Assembly (NCBI GenBank): GCA_949752795.1 | Contig: OX457071.1 | Location: 77,837,983 to 77,901,982, forward strand | Reading direction: 5' to 3' | Source: Hyperoodon ampullatus | Lineage: Eukaryota > Chordata > Mammalia > Artiodactyla > Ziphiidae | DNA: 64,000 nt | Shown: positions 10,906 to 21,767 of the stretch, piece by piece | How positions within the stretch are numbered: position 1 is the first letter of the stretch | Layout of the letters: every line of letters starts with the position of its first letter | Translations under genes and position numbers: made by a program | Notes under the pieces: generated by a model | Told to the model about the DNA's origin: nothing | The model's database searches: none | What the model saw: only the letters and a program-made list of their open reading frames with translations

Positions 10906-10950
10906 GGGTGTGGGGTACAAATGCACTGAAAGTCACTTCTAAGACTTAGG

Positions 10951-11054
10951 AGGGACTTTCCTGGCGGCCCAGTAGTTAGGACTCCAAGCTGCCACTGTTG
11001 ATCCTACAAGCCGCGCTGCGTGGCCAACAGAATTAAAAAAAAAAAAAAAAAAAA
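10951..11054 (+). mobile_element. SINE, degenerate short copy
   Basis: The head GGACTTTCCTGGCGGCCCAG is followed by a shortened body and an A tail of about 22. AAGACTTAG repeats at 10941-10949 and 11055-11063. Confidence 0.8.
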
Positions 11055-11063
11055 AAGACTTAG

Positions 11064-11544
11064 AAGCTAGTTTAAAGTTTAGACGCAAAGACTTTCTGAT
11101 ATTAAAGTGTTAGCAAATCTGATCAATTTTGTTCAAGAAAAGATGAGAAGATTCACACACAAAAAAAGCTATCTATCAAGAAGAACAGCTGATAGGAGAA
11201 CAAGAAAGTAATCCTAATTTGAATTGACTGGATTTTTGAAAGAAATATAGTCCAAACTTTTGTAAGTAAAACGTTATTGAGCGTTCTACTTATGAGTGCT
11301 TTTTACTTTCTTTTTCCACAAACTTGGAAAAACAGCTGTTAGGAATACATTAATGCTTCTGAATACAAATAAATGACTGTTATTTGTAACTAATTTCAAA
11401 GCTGTCCAAGTTCTGTTTTTCTTATTTAATTATTTTCATATAATACCATAATAGTTCTTTATAATATTAGGAATAACCTTGAAGCGTTTTTTCTTTCATT
11501 TTGTTCTTGTTTTATGTGTTTTTCAGTTAACCGAGCTGCCCTGG
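11064..11544. other. AT-rich, no recognised feature
   Basis: No repeat or gene signal is recognised up to the start of the VNTR. Confidence 0.5.
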
Positions 11545-11612
11545 AGTCGCCCAGCTGCCCAGGTGTATATACAGGATCACCCAGCTGCCCAGGTATCTAT
11601 CTATCTATCTGC

Positions 11613-11645
<33 letters not shown>

Positions 11646-12105
11646 ATCGCACAGCTGCCCAGGTGTATATACAGGATCACCCAGCTGCCCAGGTATCTAT
11701 CTATCTATCTATCTATTTATCTATCTATCTAACTATCTATCGTCGCCCAGCTGCCCAGGTGTATATACAGGATCACCCAGCTGCCCAGGTATCTATCTAT
11801 CTATCTATCTATCTATCTACCTATCTAACTATCTATCGTCGCCCAGCTGCCCAGGTGTATATACAAGATCACCCAGCTGCCCAGGTATCTATCTATCTAT
11901 CTATCTATCTATCTACCTATCTAACTATCTATCGTCGCCCAGCTGCCCAGGTATCTATCTATCTATCTATCTATCTAACTATCTATCTATCGTTGCCCAC
12001 TGCCCAGGTGTATATATAGGATCACTCAGCTGCCCAGCTATCTATCTAACTATCTACGTATCTGTCTATCTGTCGTCGCCCAGCTGCCCAGCTGCCCAGC
12101 TGTCC
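11545..12105 (+). repeat. Compound VNTR: tetranucleotide tracts inside a ~100 bp unit
   Basis: Roughly six units. Each has a CTAT tetranucleotide run of variable length, then TCGTCGCCCAGCTGCCCAGG, then GTATATACAGGATCACCC, then AGCTGCCCAGG leading into the next CTAT run. Some units lack the TATATACAGG half (around 11937-11960). Early units are interrupted by CTGC or ATTT and later ones by CTAA and CTAC, so the units have diverged in order. CAGCTG palindromes recur throughout. A 218-codon open frame (11479-12135) exists only because 12 bp of CTAT keeps frame as Y-L-S-I, and it is not a gene. Confidence 0.9.
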
Positions 12106-13060
12106 CGGAAAAAGACCTGGGGCGGCGGGACCTGACGGGCGTGGCGCGGCTCTTTGGGTGGCCAGTGGGGCAGGGCTCCCAGTCCCACCCTAGGACACAC
12201 GGGCCCCCGCCTGCAAGGCGCAGCCCCCGCCGCAGGCCCCGCCGGAGTCCCCCCGCCGGCGGAGGAGGGGGCCGAGGGGCAGCCAACAGACGCGATGTGA
12301 GAAGCGGGAGGCAGGCTGCGCAGCCCGAGGAGCGCGAAGCCGCGGGCGAGGCCGGCCCCGGGGAGCTCGCGTCCCGCAGCCTGCGTCCCGGACGCGGACC
12401 GGCTGCAGCAGTGGGGCCCGAGGTGAGTGTGCAGCCTCGGCCCGTTTCGGAAACGTGCCGGTGGAGGACGGGAGGCCGGGCTCGGGAGAGGGGGCTCGGG
12501 CTCTAGAGACCCCCGGCCGGCGTGCGCCGCGGGGCGGGAGCCCGTCTGGGGAGGCCTGGGGTCCGGGCCGCGGCCGGGGAGGGAGGCGGGGGCCAGCTGG
12601 GGGCGGGGTTGGGGGGACGAGCTCCGCGGGGGCCGGTGGGGGGCCGGCCGGTGGGCGGTGGCTCCAGAGCCTCCTGGTGCCCGGGCCGGGGGCCGACCCG
12701 CGGTGAGCGGCTGGATCTCAGGTGAGGGCGATGGACGGTGCCAGCCCCCGACCTCGGCCTGCATGTTGAGCCCTCGATCCTCTCCCTCACGCCCCCTGCC
12801 CGGCGCTAGGTCATTGCCTACCCAGTCCTGCCCCTGGAGCTGCGGCCCCCGGGCCTGCTGCGCTGGGAGCGCCCTCAGGACGGTCTTCTGGGTCCGCCTT
12901 CCCCGCAGGAGGGTAGAGAGTAAAAGGCCTTTCCGCGGCTCCAGGGTCCTTCCAGGCGGTCCGGGGGTTGGCCGTCCTCTGGAGCCGGTGCGGAGGTGTG
13001 GGCAGAGTTCTGCTGTTCAGCCCAGGGGCTTAACGAAGCACTAGAAAGACTTCGTTCGGG
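12100..13060 (+). promoter_or_regulatory. Orphan CpG island with splice-donor-like sites
   Basis: Dense CpG and GC boxes start right where the VNTR ends. Two good donor-like sites follow on the plus strand: CCCGAG/GTGAGT at 12422-12423 and CTCAG/GTGAGG near 12720-12721. A 121-codon frame (12141-12506) runs through the first donor. No protein family is recognisable in any frame. It could be a promoter and first exon of a host transcript or non-coding RNA, or a relic promoter. The transcription direction is a guess from the donors. Confidence 0.5.
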
Positions 13061-13471
13061 ATCAGACTGCAGGTCCGAGTGACACGCCTCGCCGCCCCTT
13101 CTCACAGGGATCACCGGGAGGAATGAGCCTCCTCCTGGGTGTCTGGCAGGCCTCCCACGCCACCCATCGTGGACCACAGGACCCTCCGTCCCCTGCTGAC
13201 ACCTGTCCCTTCTTCCCTGCTTGGTGGCCACGGTGGATCCCCTCTGCCCTGGATGCTGTGAGTTTGATGCTGGCCGGGGAAGCAGAGGACGTGAGGGACA
13301 GAAGCGGGCTCCTGGGGTCAGATTTCTTGCTCTGCATCGTCCTGCTCTTAGGGGCCTGAACAGCACCCCATATGTGAGAGCTCGAGGCACCTACAGAGCC
13401 GCGGGCCTCACCCTGGGCTGCTGGGTCGTGCGCTGCATGGTCCTTGGCGCCATCTTCCCTGTGGCCAAGCA
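13061..13471. other. GC-rich unassigned sequence downstream of CpG island
   Basis: CpG density falls across this interval. Several short frames exist on both strands without recognisable domains. The segment joins directly to an L1 ORF2 fragment. Confidence 0.4.
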
Positions 13472-13625
13472 TCTTCTCTGACCACAACGACATGAAGCTG
13501 GAAGTCAACCACAGAAAAAGAAATGAGGAAAAAACCATTACATGGAGACTAAATGACATGCGACTAAAAAAAAACAGTGGGTCAACGAGGAAATCAAAAA
13601 GGGAATTAAAAAATACCTTAAGTAA
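13472..13625 (+). mobile_element. L1 ORF2 fragment
   Basis: Translates as SDHNDMKLEVNHRKRNEEK, then TITWRLNDMRLKK and, after a shift, VNEEIKKGIKKYL. This corresponds to the end of the L1 endonuclease domain and the linker after it. Confidence 0.85.
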
Positions 13626-13648
13626 GAGTTTTCTATAAAATTCTACTT

Positions 13649-13840
13649 GCGGTACGCGGGCCTCTCACTGCTGTGGCCTCTCCCGTTGCGGAGCACAGGC
13701 TCCGGATGCGCAGGCTCAGCGGCCATGGCTCATGGGCCCAGTCGCTCCGCAGCATGTGGGATCCTCCCGGACCAGGGCACGAACCTGTGTCCCCTGCATC
13801 GGCAGGCGGACTCTCAACCACTGCGCCACCAGGGAAGCCC
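13649..13840 (-). mobile_element. SINE, CHR-2-like, without A tail
   Basis: Short-form SINE in reverse. A 13 bp duplication (TAAAATTCTACTT) lies at 13636-13648 and 13841-13853. The body (GCGGTACGCGGGCC) abuts the duplication with no T tract, unlike most other short-form copies here. Confidence 0.9.
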
Positions 13841-13853
13841 TAAAATTCTACTT

Positions 13854-14165
13854 TTTATGCATTATTAATTGAAGTACATAGTACATTGTGTCGGTTTAAT
13901 GAAAGTTAGCAATGTAATTCATATTTCATTGATTAAAAAATGTCTAACACTTAGCTTTATGGGCCTAGAAATTTTTCAATTAAAACTTATTTACATATTT
14001 TTGTTGCAGAGCAATATCATAGGATGATTGCCAGCAGACTTTTAAGAACAAATATATATTACACTAGGATAAAATTTTATGGGGGAAGTAGAAACGAAAT
14101 GAAGTTCAAGCAAGAAAAATGAATCATGTAAAATTTCCTACTAAAGAATTTCTTGTTCATGTACT
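13854..14165. other. AT-rich, no recognised feature
   Basis: No gene or repeat family recognised. Confidence 0.5.
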
Positions 14166-14518
14166 TTTTAATTTTTTATTTATTTATTTATTTTGGCTGC
14201 GTTGGGTCTCTGTTGCTGTGCGTGGGCTTGCTCTAGTTGTGGCGAGCAGGGGCTACTCTTCATTGCGGTGCATGGGCTTCTCATTGCGGTGGCTTCTCTT
14301 GTTGCGGAGCCTGGGCTCTAGAACACGCAGGCTTCAGTAGTTGTGTCACGCGCACTCAGTAGTTGTGGCTCACGGACTTTAGGGAGCACGGGCTTCAGTA
14401 GCTGTAGCTCAAGGGCTTAGTTGCTCTGCGGCATGTGGGACCTTCCTGGACCAGGGCTCGAACCCGCGTCCCCTGCATTGGCAGGTGGATTCTTAACCAC
14501 TGCCCCACCAGGGAAGCC
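14166..14518 (-). mobile_element. SINE, CHR-1-like (long form)
   Basis: Complete long-form SINE in reverse, tail TTTATTTATTTATT, head CCACCAGGGAAGCC. Confidence 0.9.
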
Positions 14519-14689
14519 TGACAATACAGTATTTAGATGCCATTGAACACATTAATAAAAGTGATTTAAGATTTGTGTTTTTAATGGGCATATTTTAACT
14601 ACACAGAAATTATGTTAGATGTCACTTTATATGTGTAAAAGTGTTTATAGTTCATCAAAATCTTTCTAGGAAGTATGTGAGCAAAAGTT

Positions 14690-14900
14690 TAAAGACTGTT
14701 GTTTGAAGGTCCAGCTGAAACATGACTTCCTCTGTCGAGTTTCCCCTACCCTTTTCCCCTCCTCTTCCGCAGAACTTTGCTACAGCGAAGAAAATACTGT
14801 AATGTAGGTGGAAATATTTGTTGTCTACAGGTCTTCTCCCTGTTCTCTTGGGGGGCGGGAATGATAGTTTATTTATCTTTGTATTCCCATGTGCGTTGTA
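14690..14900 (+). mobile_element. L2 fragment (probable)
   Basis: GAAGGTCCAGCTGAAACATGACTTCCTC and, further on, TTTATCTTTGTATTCCCATG fit the conserved 3' part of mammalian L2. It is strongly decayed. Confidence 0.5.
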
Positions 14901-15496
14901 ACTATAGATGCAGAACATATACTTACTAATTTATTTCTGTTATATAGTTCATAAAAATTTTCCTAATATAGGGCATGTCCTAGAGTTTAAAGTGGGAATA
15001 GGTTATAGCGTGTCTCTGGGGAAATATGCATTTTAATCCCCAAATGCACTGACAAAATGTCTGGTTCTACCTAGAGAAACTGAATTGAAACCAAGTAAAA
15101 GGCCCCAAGCCATCTGCAATATAGTCCAGTGGGCTCTCTTACAGAAACATTGGGAAAGCTAAGTGAAGATGTAAGAGTTATTTGGAACTAATTGGCTTAA
15201 GAAACAAAATCTTTTGTTGTTTTCAGAAAAAATCTGGAGGCCAGTTAGTATTGCAAGTGGGGAATGGGGAGGAAGCTGGTGTGGTAGTGACCAGTGTATA
15301 ATGTAGTAAATATCAGATCGTGTAATAATCAGATGGTTGGAGAAAACTTAATGACTTTGTTTAAATAAACTAAGGGGACACGTTTGCTTTGAATCGCTTC
15401 CAAATTCTGAGTAGGTTAATAATTTTCTTCTCTCCATCACTAGGTGGAAGGAAAAAGCTGCTTAACCATGGTGGCACCCAATTTTTGCTTACCATT
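14901..15496. other. No recognised feature
   Basis: Unique-looking sequence without coding or repeat signal. Confidence 0.45.
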
Positions 15497-15506
15497 AAGG
15501 ATGAAC

Positions 15507-15629
15507 ACTTTTTTTTTTTTTTTTTTTTTTTTTTTGAGCACGAAGCATGTGGGATCCACCAGGAATAGAACCCGCGCCCCCTGCATTGGAAGTGTGGAGT
15601 CTTAACCACTCGACCACCAGGGAGGTCCC
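15507..15629 (-). mobile_element. SINE, short truncated copy
   Basis: A T tract of about 23, then GCATGTGGGATCCACCAGGA to CCACCAGGGAGGTCCC. AAGGATGAAC repeats at 15497-15506 and 15630-15639. Confidence 0.85.
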
Positions 15630-15954
15630 AAGGATGAACCCTATTTCACTTCTTTATTTTACTTCTTTCTTTTCCTTCCTCCTCTTTTTTCTTTCTTTCC
15701 TTTAAAATTAGGTAAATTAGACATTAGGACATCAGTCGGAACCCTCTTCACAAATCTTTCAAGTCCAAATTATTAATAGAATAATATTCTGTATTTGATT
15801 CTATGCTCACACAGGTATGTTTACATAAATATTTATACTCTTAAAATATAAAATGGAATCGTATCATTTATCACTCTCACATTGGCTTTTTCAGTTAATG
15901 ATATGGTACAGACATGTTCCAGATCAGTACAAATAGGTCCACCTAATCCTTTTT

Positions 15955-16257
15955 TTATATATATAAATTTATTTATTTATCTATTTATTTTTGGCTACAT
16001 TGGGTCTTCATACGTGCTTTTCTCTCTAGTTGCGGCGGGGGCTACTCTTCGTTGCAGTGCTCGGGCTTCTCATTGCGGTGGCTTCTCTTGTTGCGGGGCA
16101 CAGGCTCTAGGCACACAGGCTCAGTAGTTGTGGCTCATGGGCTCAGTAGTTGTGGCTCACGGGCTTAGTTGCTCCGCGGCATGTGGGATCCTCCCGGACC
16201 AGGTGTCCCCTGCACCGGCAGGCGGGTTCTTAACCACTGCGCCACCAGGGAAGCCCC
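15955..16257 (-). mobile_element. SINE, CHR-1-like
   Basis: Reverse long-form SINE with a small deletion near the head (ACCAGGTGTCCCCTGCACC). A 16 bp duplication (CCACCTAATCCTTTTT) lies at 15939-15954 and 16258-16273. The host sequence around it is an unidentified old repeat or unique DNA. Confidence 0.9.
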
Positions 16258-16336
16258 CCACCTAATCCTTTTTAATTGCTGCTTAGTAGTCTACAGTATT
16301 GCTATGTGGTACTGCCTTGGTTCCCTCATTTGTAAT

Positions 16337-16783
16337 TGTTAAAGGAAAAAACCATAGGCCCAAAATGGCATCACTTGTGCTAAAGCCAAGATTTAACACC
16401 TAATCTAATTACAGTTTCAACCTTCCCCAGAAATGTAATCTTAACCAACCAGTTTGGAATTTTCTGGTTGACACCAATGAAGTAATACCATCCTCTCCCC
16501 CACCCCTCCCCCCCACCCCCAACCAGGAGGAAGGAGAGGCAGTCTGCATGACAAAACCCTTGCCCAATCCTTTATCCCAAAAAATGATGTCCTGGCCCCA
16601 AATAACCCTTTCTTTTCTTTTGCTAATGACTTCCTTGCCCCACCCTCCAGCTTATAAAAACCTTCCATTCTGTACAGCTCTGCAGAGAGCCCTTCTATCT
16701 GCTAGAAGGGATGTTGCCAGCTTCATGAATCTTTGAATAGAGCCAATTAGCTCTCCAATCTTAGTTGAATTTTGTTTTAAACA
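16337..16783 (+). mobile_element. Solo LTR (probable), about 447 bp
   Basis: Starts TGTTAAAGG and ends TTTGTTTTAAACA. A TATA-like box (CTTATAAAAACC) lies at 16651-16662, followed by TCTGTACAGCTCTGCAGAGA and a CTTTGAATAGAGCCAATTAG stretch, the layout of a mammalian ERV LTR with U3, R and U5. A C-rich run lies at 16495-16525. No flanking internal retroviral sequence is seen. I could not find a matching target duplication, so the exact ends are uncertain. Confidence 0.6.
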
Positions 16784-17238
16784 CAAGTTAAGTATGATGA
16801 TAGCACTGTCCACATGGGGTTGTAATGAGAGTTGGAAGCTTTGATACACGTGAAGAACTTAGCATTGTCCTGGCACACAGGGTATGAACTGCGGAAGTTT
16901 GGGAGAAATACCCTGTAGTTCCACCTCCTTCTTCATGGCTAATAGTAGATATTCTGCAATAAGTATATTCCCTAATTTGTAATTATTTGTATATTAATTA
17001 CTGCTTAGTGTGTTTTCAATTTTTTTACAATCACAAATTTAGCTGCAGTAGGCATCCTAAAACAAAAATCTTACAATTTTTAACTTCTTACAATTTTTTG
17101 CTTCTTAAATAACAATAAAAACTGTTAACAACCAGTGCTGATGAAGTATGAGAAAAAGAGCTACTATCATGTACTAATAGTTGGAATACAAACTGGTAGA
17201 TGAATACAAATATCTGTTAGGGTTCAAATTTGCATATA
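16784..17238. other. No recognised feature
   Basis: AT-rich sequence, possibly old L1-derived, without usable signal. Confidence 0.4.
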
Positions 17239-17278
17239 CTATGATCTCATTCTTCTAAAAAATTTTTTTTGAAAATTA

Positions 17279-17386
17279 AAAAAATATGGAACGCTTCACA
17301 AATTTGCATGTCATCCTTGCACAGGAGCCATGCTAATCGTCTCTGTACCGTTCCAATTTTAGTACATGTGATGCTGAAATGAGCAA
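17279..17386 (-). pseudogene. RNU6 (pseudogene): U6 snRNA retropseudogene
   Basis: The reverse complement reads GCTCATTTCAGCATCACATG, then TACTAAAATTGGAACG, GAGACGATTAGCATGG, CAAGGATGACATGCAAATT and GTGAAGCGTTCCATATTTTT. It is near full length, with all U6 landmarks including the GATTAGCATGG segment. Several substitutions fall in otherwise invariant positions (CTTCGGCAGCACATATAC region). Imperfect repeats (ATGATCTCATTCT at 17239-17253, ATGATCTCTCATTCT at 17387-17401) flank it, consistent with L1-mediated retroposition. No distal and proximal sequence elements were recognised upstream, so it is unlikely to be transcribed as snRNA. Confidence 0.9.
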
Positions 17387-17731
17387 TGATCTCTCATTCT
17401 AACTTTAGGACTCTAATCTACAGAAACAGATATAGACTAATTTTCAAAAATTCAGATAGGTACTAGATTTTATGTACTAAATCAAATATTTATGAGAAAA
17501 CTTTTTAAAGCTAATCCAAATGCATTTTTTCTTTTGTCAAAGCGGAATATTAAATTGCGTCATGTGGACAAAAAAATGTCCTATCAGTAAACACAGGATG
17601 TTGTGGTCATAAAGCCCTCAGGAATGGCATCCCCACTCCCATCCCAAGGTGTGCCCTGAGGGGATTCAGGAAGGAGAAAACAGGATACTGGCCCTGGATA
17701 GTTAAGATGCATGTCAAAAGAATGGTTTCAG

Positions 17732-17922
17732 GGGCGACTTCCCTGGTGATCCGGTGGGTTAGACCCCGAGCTCCCAATGCAAGGAGCCAGATTTCATCCC
17801 TGGTTGGGGAACTAGATCTCGCACGCCACAACTAAGAGTACGCATGCCGCAACCAAGAGTACGCATGCCGCAATCAAGACCCGGTGCGGCCAAAATAAAT
17901 AAATTAATTTATTAATTAAAAT
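17732..17922 (+). mobile_element. SINE, CHR-type
   Basis: The head GACTTCCCTGGTGATCCGGT leads to two ATGCCGCAACCAAGAGTACGC-like units and an AAATAAAT tail. AATGGTTTCAG repeats at 17721-17731 and 17923-17933. Confidence 0.85.
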
Positions 17923-17963
17923 AATGGTTTCAGAGAATTAAAACCATTAAAAGAATGGTTTCC

Positions 17964-18081
17964 AAGACTTCCCTGGTGGGCCAGTGGTTAGGACTCCGGG
18001 CTTCTACTGCTGGGGGCGAGGGTTCGATCCCTGGCTGGGGAACTAAGATCCTATATGCTGCTCAGCCAAAAAAAAAAAAAC
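17964..18081 (+). mobile_element. SINE, short copy
   Basis: Head AAGACTTCCCTGGTGGGCCA, body through GGGGAACTAAGATCCTATAT, then a short A tail. Confidence 0.8.
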
Positions 18082-18437
18082 CTTTTCTAGTACATCTGAG
18101 AAATTATAGCAATTAGTAGATACTAGGAAAGAAACTGTAAACCTCTCTTACTTGACTGCCTACTCATCAATGCTTTTTAAGTTCTTTCTCTTCTTTTGAA
18201 AAAATTGCATGCCTTTTCTTGACTTAGAAAATCCCTTATCTGCAAAAATAAGCCTCTAAATAGTACAATCCATGATTAAATGAGCAGACAAGAATAAAAT
18301 ATTATATGTACCAAAACCACTAAATGTTCTAAGATCCGTGTGATGAGGTTATTTCATGGGAAAAATTACGTATGACACAATCTGTTAATTCTGAAAAAGT
18401 CTGAAACACACCGTCTTCGTGATAAAGTTTACTCTTT

Positions 18438-18650
18438 CCACTTTTTTTTTTTTTTTTTGTGGTACGCAGGCCTCTCACTGTTGTAGCCTCTCCCATTGCG
18501 GAGCACAGGCTCCGGACGTGCAGGCTCAGCGGCCATGGCTCACGGGCCTAGCCGCTCCGAGGCATGTGGGATCTTCCCGGAACGGGGCATGAACCCATGT
18601 CCCCTGCATCTGCAGGCGGACTCTCAACCACTGCGCCACCAGGGAAGCCC
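18438..18650 (-). mobile_element. SINE, CHR-2-like (short form)
   Basis: Reverse short-form copy with a T tract. A 14 bp duplication (AAAGTTTACTCTTT) lies at 18424-18437 and 18651-18664. Confidence 0.95.
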
Positions 18651-18664
18651 AAAGTTTACTCTTT

Positions 18665-19539
18665 AGAAAATAGCATTACAGAGAAGTTCTTCTATGTTAT
18701 GTCCTTTACACATTGGACTTTGAGAATTAATTAAAAGGCGTAGAAGAGACACAGATTTTCAAAAACTTTATTGTTGCTGGCTAGAGAGGCCCTCATTCCA
18801 TCTAACAAGTACAAATCATCCTTAGAATTTTAAAGACTCTCTTGAAAGCCTCCTCATAATGTTTTTTGATTAGCAGCATAGAAGCTGAAAAGGGTTACAG
18901 AGAGGTTAAAACCCTTGCCGTTCACATAGCTAATTGGTGTTTGCTAATAGTCATTTTTTATTTCAATGAAAAGGAACTCTAGAACAAACTGTCTAGACTT
19001 GTATACTATTTGATAACCCTTCCTAGGTCATTCGTCTGTATCCTACATTAGGAAAATTGCAGCAGTTTACTGAGCAGTGACTCTGGCCCAGAGAATTTAT
19101 GAGGAAAACCTCACTCTAGCAGCCATTATTTATGGCTGGGCTGAAAGCAGTGTGACTTTGGTCCCAGGGGTAAGAAACTTGATGTAGAAGGGATTTCACT
19201 TGACAGCTGAGGTGTCATTCCCTCCTCTGAGATCCTCTCTAAGTACTAAGTGGGGAGATACTACAACCCCTGAGGAAATGAAGTAAGCTAGCATCTTGTT
19301 AACCAGGAGTGTCTCAAAAAGGACAAAAATAATTTGCATTGCAGAGATCAGCATTTGGGTGATCAGAAATTGACTGCAGTTGAACTTGCTGCTTTCTTGA
19401 TGCAAAGGAGCTAGAAAAAGACAATAAATCATACCTGCGTTTCTGTTAAGATGGGGAACTAGCACAGGATGCTGGCTTCCCTCACCACTAAAATCAATTT
19501 TGGAAGAATTTCGTCATAAAAATATTGTTAAAATATTAC
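18665..19539. other. No gene recognised; possible MIR trace
   Basis: GTTACAGAGAGGTTAAAACCCTTGCC near 18895-18925 resembles a reversed MIR core. The remainder is unique-looking. No coding signal is seen. Confidence 0.4.
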
Positions 19540-19779
19540 TGGGGTGGTCTTGGCACCCCTGTAAATCACTTGAGAGCACTGGGGAGGGCTTATTTCTGGG
19601 CTATTTATTCCACTGTTTATAGGTCTGTCTTTAAGCCAGTACCACACAGCTTTAATTACTATAGTTTAGAGTAAGTTTTGAAATTAGGAGCTGTGAGTCC
19701 TCCAGCTTTCTTCTTTTTCAAGATGACTTTGGCTTTGGGGTCCCTGGAGATTCCATATGAATTTTAGGATGGATTTTCT

Positions 19780-19910
19780 TTTTCTTTTGCTTTCTTTTTT
19801 TTTTTTGGCTGCGTGGCATGCAGGATCTTAGTTCCCCCACCAGGGGTCGAACCTGTACCCGCTGCAAAGGAAGTGTAGCATCTTAACCACTGGACTGCCA
19901 GGGAGGTCCC
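19780..19910 (-). mobile_element. SINE, short, in old L1
   Basis: AGGATGGATTTTCT repeats at 19766-19779 and 19911-19924. The body runs from TTTTTTGGCTGCGTGGCATG to TGCCAGGGAGGTCCC. Confidence 0.9.
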
Positions 19911-20400
19911 AGGATGGATTTTCTATTTCTGCAAAATCGTTGGGATTTTGATGGAGATTGCATCGAGCCTGTAGACCACTTTGGGTGATATTGTCATTAA
20001 CAATATTAAGTCTTCCAATGAACACAGGATATGTTTCCATTTATTTGGGTCTGCTTTAATTTCTCACAGCAATATTATGTAGTTTTCATTGTATGTCTTT
20101 CATCTCCTTGGTTAATTCCTAATTCCTTAGCATTGTATTCATCTTTGATGCTCTTGTGAATGGAATCATGTTTCTTAATTTCCTTTTTTGGTTGCTTATT
20201 ATTAGTGTTTAGAAAAGTAACTGATTTTTTTGTGTGATTTTGTGTCCTACTACTTTCCTGAATCGGTTTGTAAGCCTTGTTCCTGATATGAGGGGAAAAG
20301 TTTTAAGTATGATGGGTTAAAACCCCATTTAGCTGTGGGGTTTTCATGAATGACTTTTATCATGTTGAGGTAGTTTCCTTCTACTCCTAGTTTATCAACT

Positions 20401-20574
20401 TTTTTTCTTTTTTGGCTGCACCAGGTCTTAGTTGCTGCATGTGTGATCTTTGTTGCGGAATGTGGCCTCTTTTAGTTGCGGCATGCAGGATCTAGTTCCC
20501 TGACCAGGGATCGAACCCAGGCCCCCTGCATTGGGAGCACAGAGTCTTAACCACTGGACCAACAGGGAAGTCCC
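20401..20574 (-). mobile_element. SINE, short, in old L1
   Basis: Reverse copy, GGCTGCACCAGGTCTTAGTT to CCAACAGGGAAGTCCCC. A diverged TTATCAACTTTTT / TTGTCAACTATTTTT pair flanks it. Confidence 0.85.
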
Positions 20575-20911
20575 CTTGTCAACTATTTTTATCATAAAGA
20601 GATGTTGAATTTTGTCAAGTGCTTTTTCTGCATCAGTTGAGATGATGGAGTGCTTTATTCTCTTCATTCTTTTGATTTTAAAGTTTTAAAAACTTTAAAT
20701 CCGAATTCAGTGTGCTAGTATTGAGTATTTTTGCATCAATGTTCATAAAGGGTATTGAGCTTTAGTTTTCTTTCCTCGTAGAGTCCTTGTCTGGCTTTGA
20801 TATCCGATTATGGTAGCCTCACAGAATGAATTAAGAAGTGTTTCCTTCTCTTCAATTTTTTGGAAGGATTTGATAAGGATCAATGTTATTTCTTCTTTAA
20901 ATGTTGGTGGA

Positions 20912-21296
20912 GGGGCTTCCCTGGTGGTGCAGTGGTTAAGAATCTGCCTGCCAGTGCAGGGGACATGGGTTCGAGCCCTGGTCCGGGAAGATCCCACATG
21001 CCGCGGAGCAACTAAGCCCGTGTACCACAACTACTGAGCCTGTGCTCTAGAGCCCGTGAGCCACAACTACTGAAGCCCATGTGACACAACTACTGAAGCC
21101 CACACGCCTAGAGCCCGTGCTCCACAACAAGAGAAGCCACCGCAAGGAGAAGCCCACGCACCTCAATGAAGAGTAGCCCCTGCTCGCCGCAACTAGAGAA
21201 AACCCACACACAGCAACAAAGACCCAGCGCAGCCAAAAAATAAATAAATAAACAAGCAAACAAATAAATAAATAAAATAAATCTATTTTTTAAAAA
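20912..21296 (+). mobile_element. SINE, CHR-1-like (long form), in old L1
   Basis: Complete long form. AAATGTTGGTGGA at 20899-20911 and AAATGTTTGGTGGA at 21297-21310 mark the insertion site. The tail is a compound AAATAAATAAACAAGC repeat. Confidence 0.9.
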
Positions 21297-21592
21297 AATG
21301 TTTGGTGGAAATCACCAGTAAAGACATCTGGTCCTGGCCTTTTTTTTTATTACAAGGTTTTTGATTACTGAGTCAATCACTCTATTAGGAGATCTAATCA
21401 GATTTTCTATTTCTTCATGATTCAGTTGTCATAGACTGTGTATTTCTAGGAATTTATTCATTTCATCTAGGTTATCCACCTTGTTGGTGTACAATTGTTT
21501 GTACGATACTCTTATAATTCTTTTTAATTTCTTAAAATCAATAGTAATGTCCCCATTTCCATCTCTGATTTTAGTAGTTTGTCTTCTCCATT

Positions 21593-21767
21593 AAAAAAAA
21601 AATCTTATTGAAGGAGATTTATTTGTTTATTTATTTATTTGGCTGCACCTCGAAGCATGTGGGATCTTAGTTTCCCAAACTTAGTTCCCGGACCAGGGAT
21701 TGAACCCACCACATGCCCTGCATTGGAAGTATGGTGTCTTAACCACTAGATCACCAGGGAAGTCCCA
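21593..21767 (-). mobile_element. SINE, short, in old L1
   Basis: TGTCTTCTC(C/T)ATT lies at 21580-21592 and 21768-21780. The tail carries TTTATTTATTTATT. Confidence 0.85.

Noticed and set aside
11479..12135. 218-codon frame full of YLSIYLS
   Set aside because: It is only the reading of CTAT repeats and their spacers.
13437..13490. Possible coding exon leading into ...KHLL at the CpG-island side
   Set aside because: The sequence passes straight into an L1 ORF2 fragment (SDHNDMKLEV), and no splice site or domain supports a host exon.
16337..16783. Host promoter from the TATA-like box at 16651
   Set aside because: The context is an LTR-like repeat, and there is no downstream exon or CpG signal.
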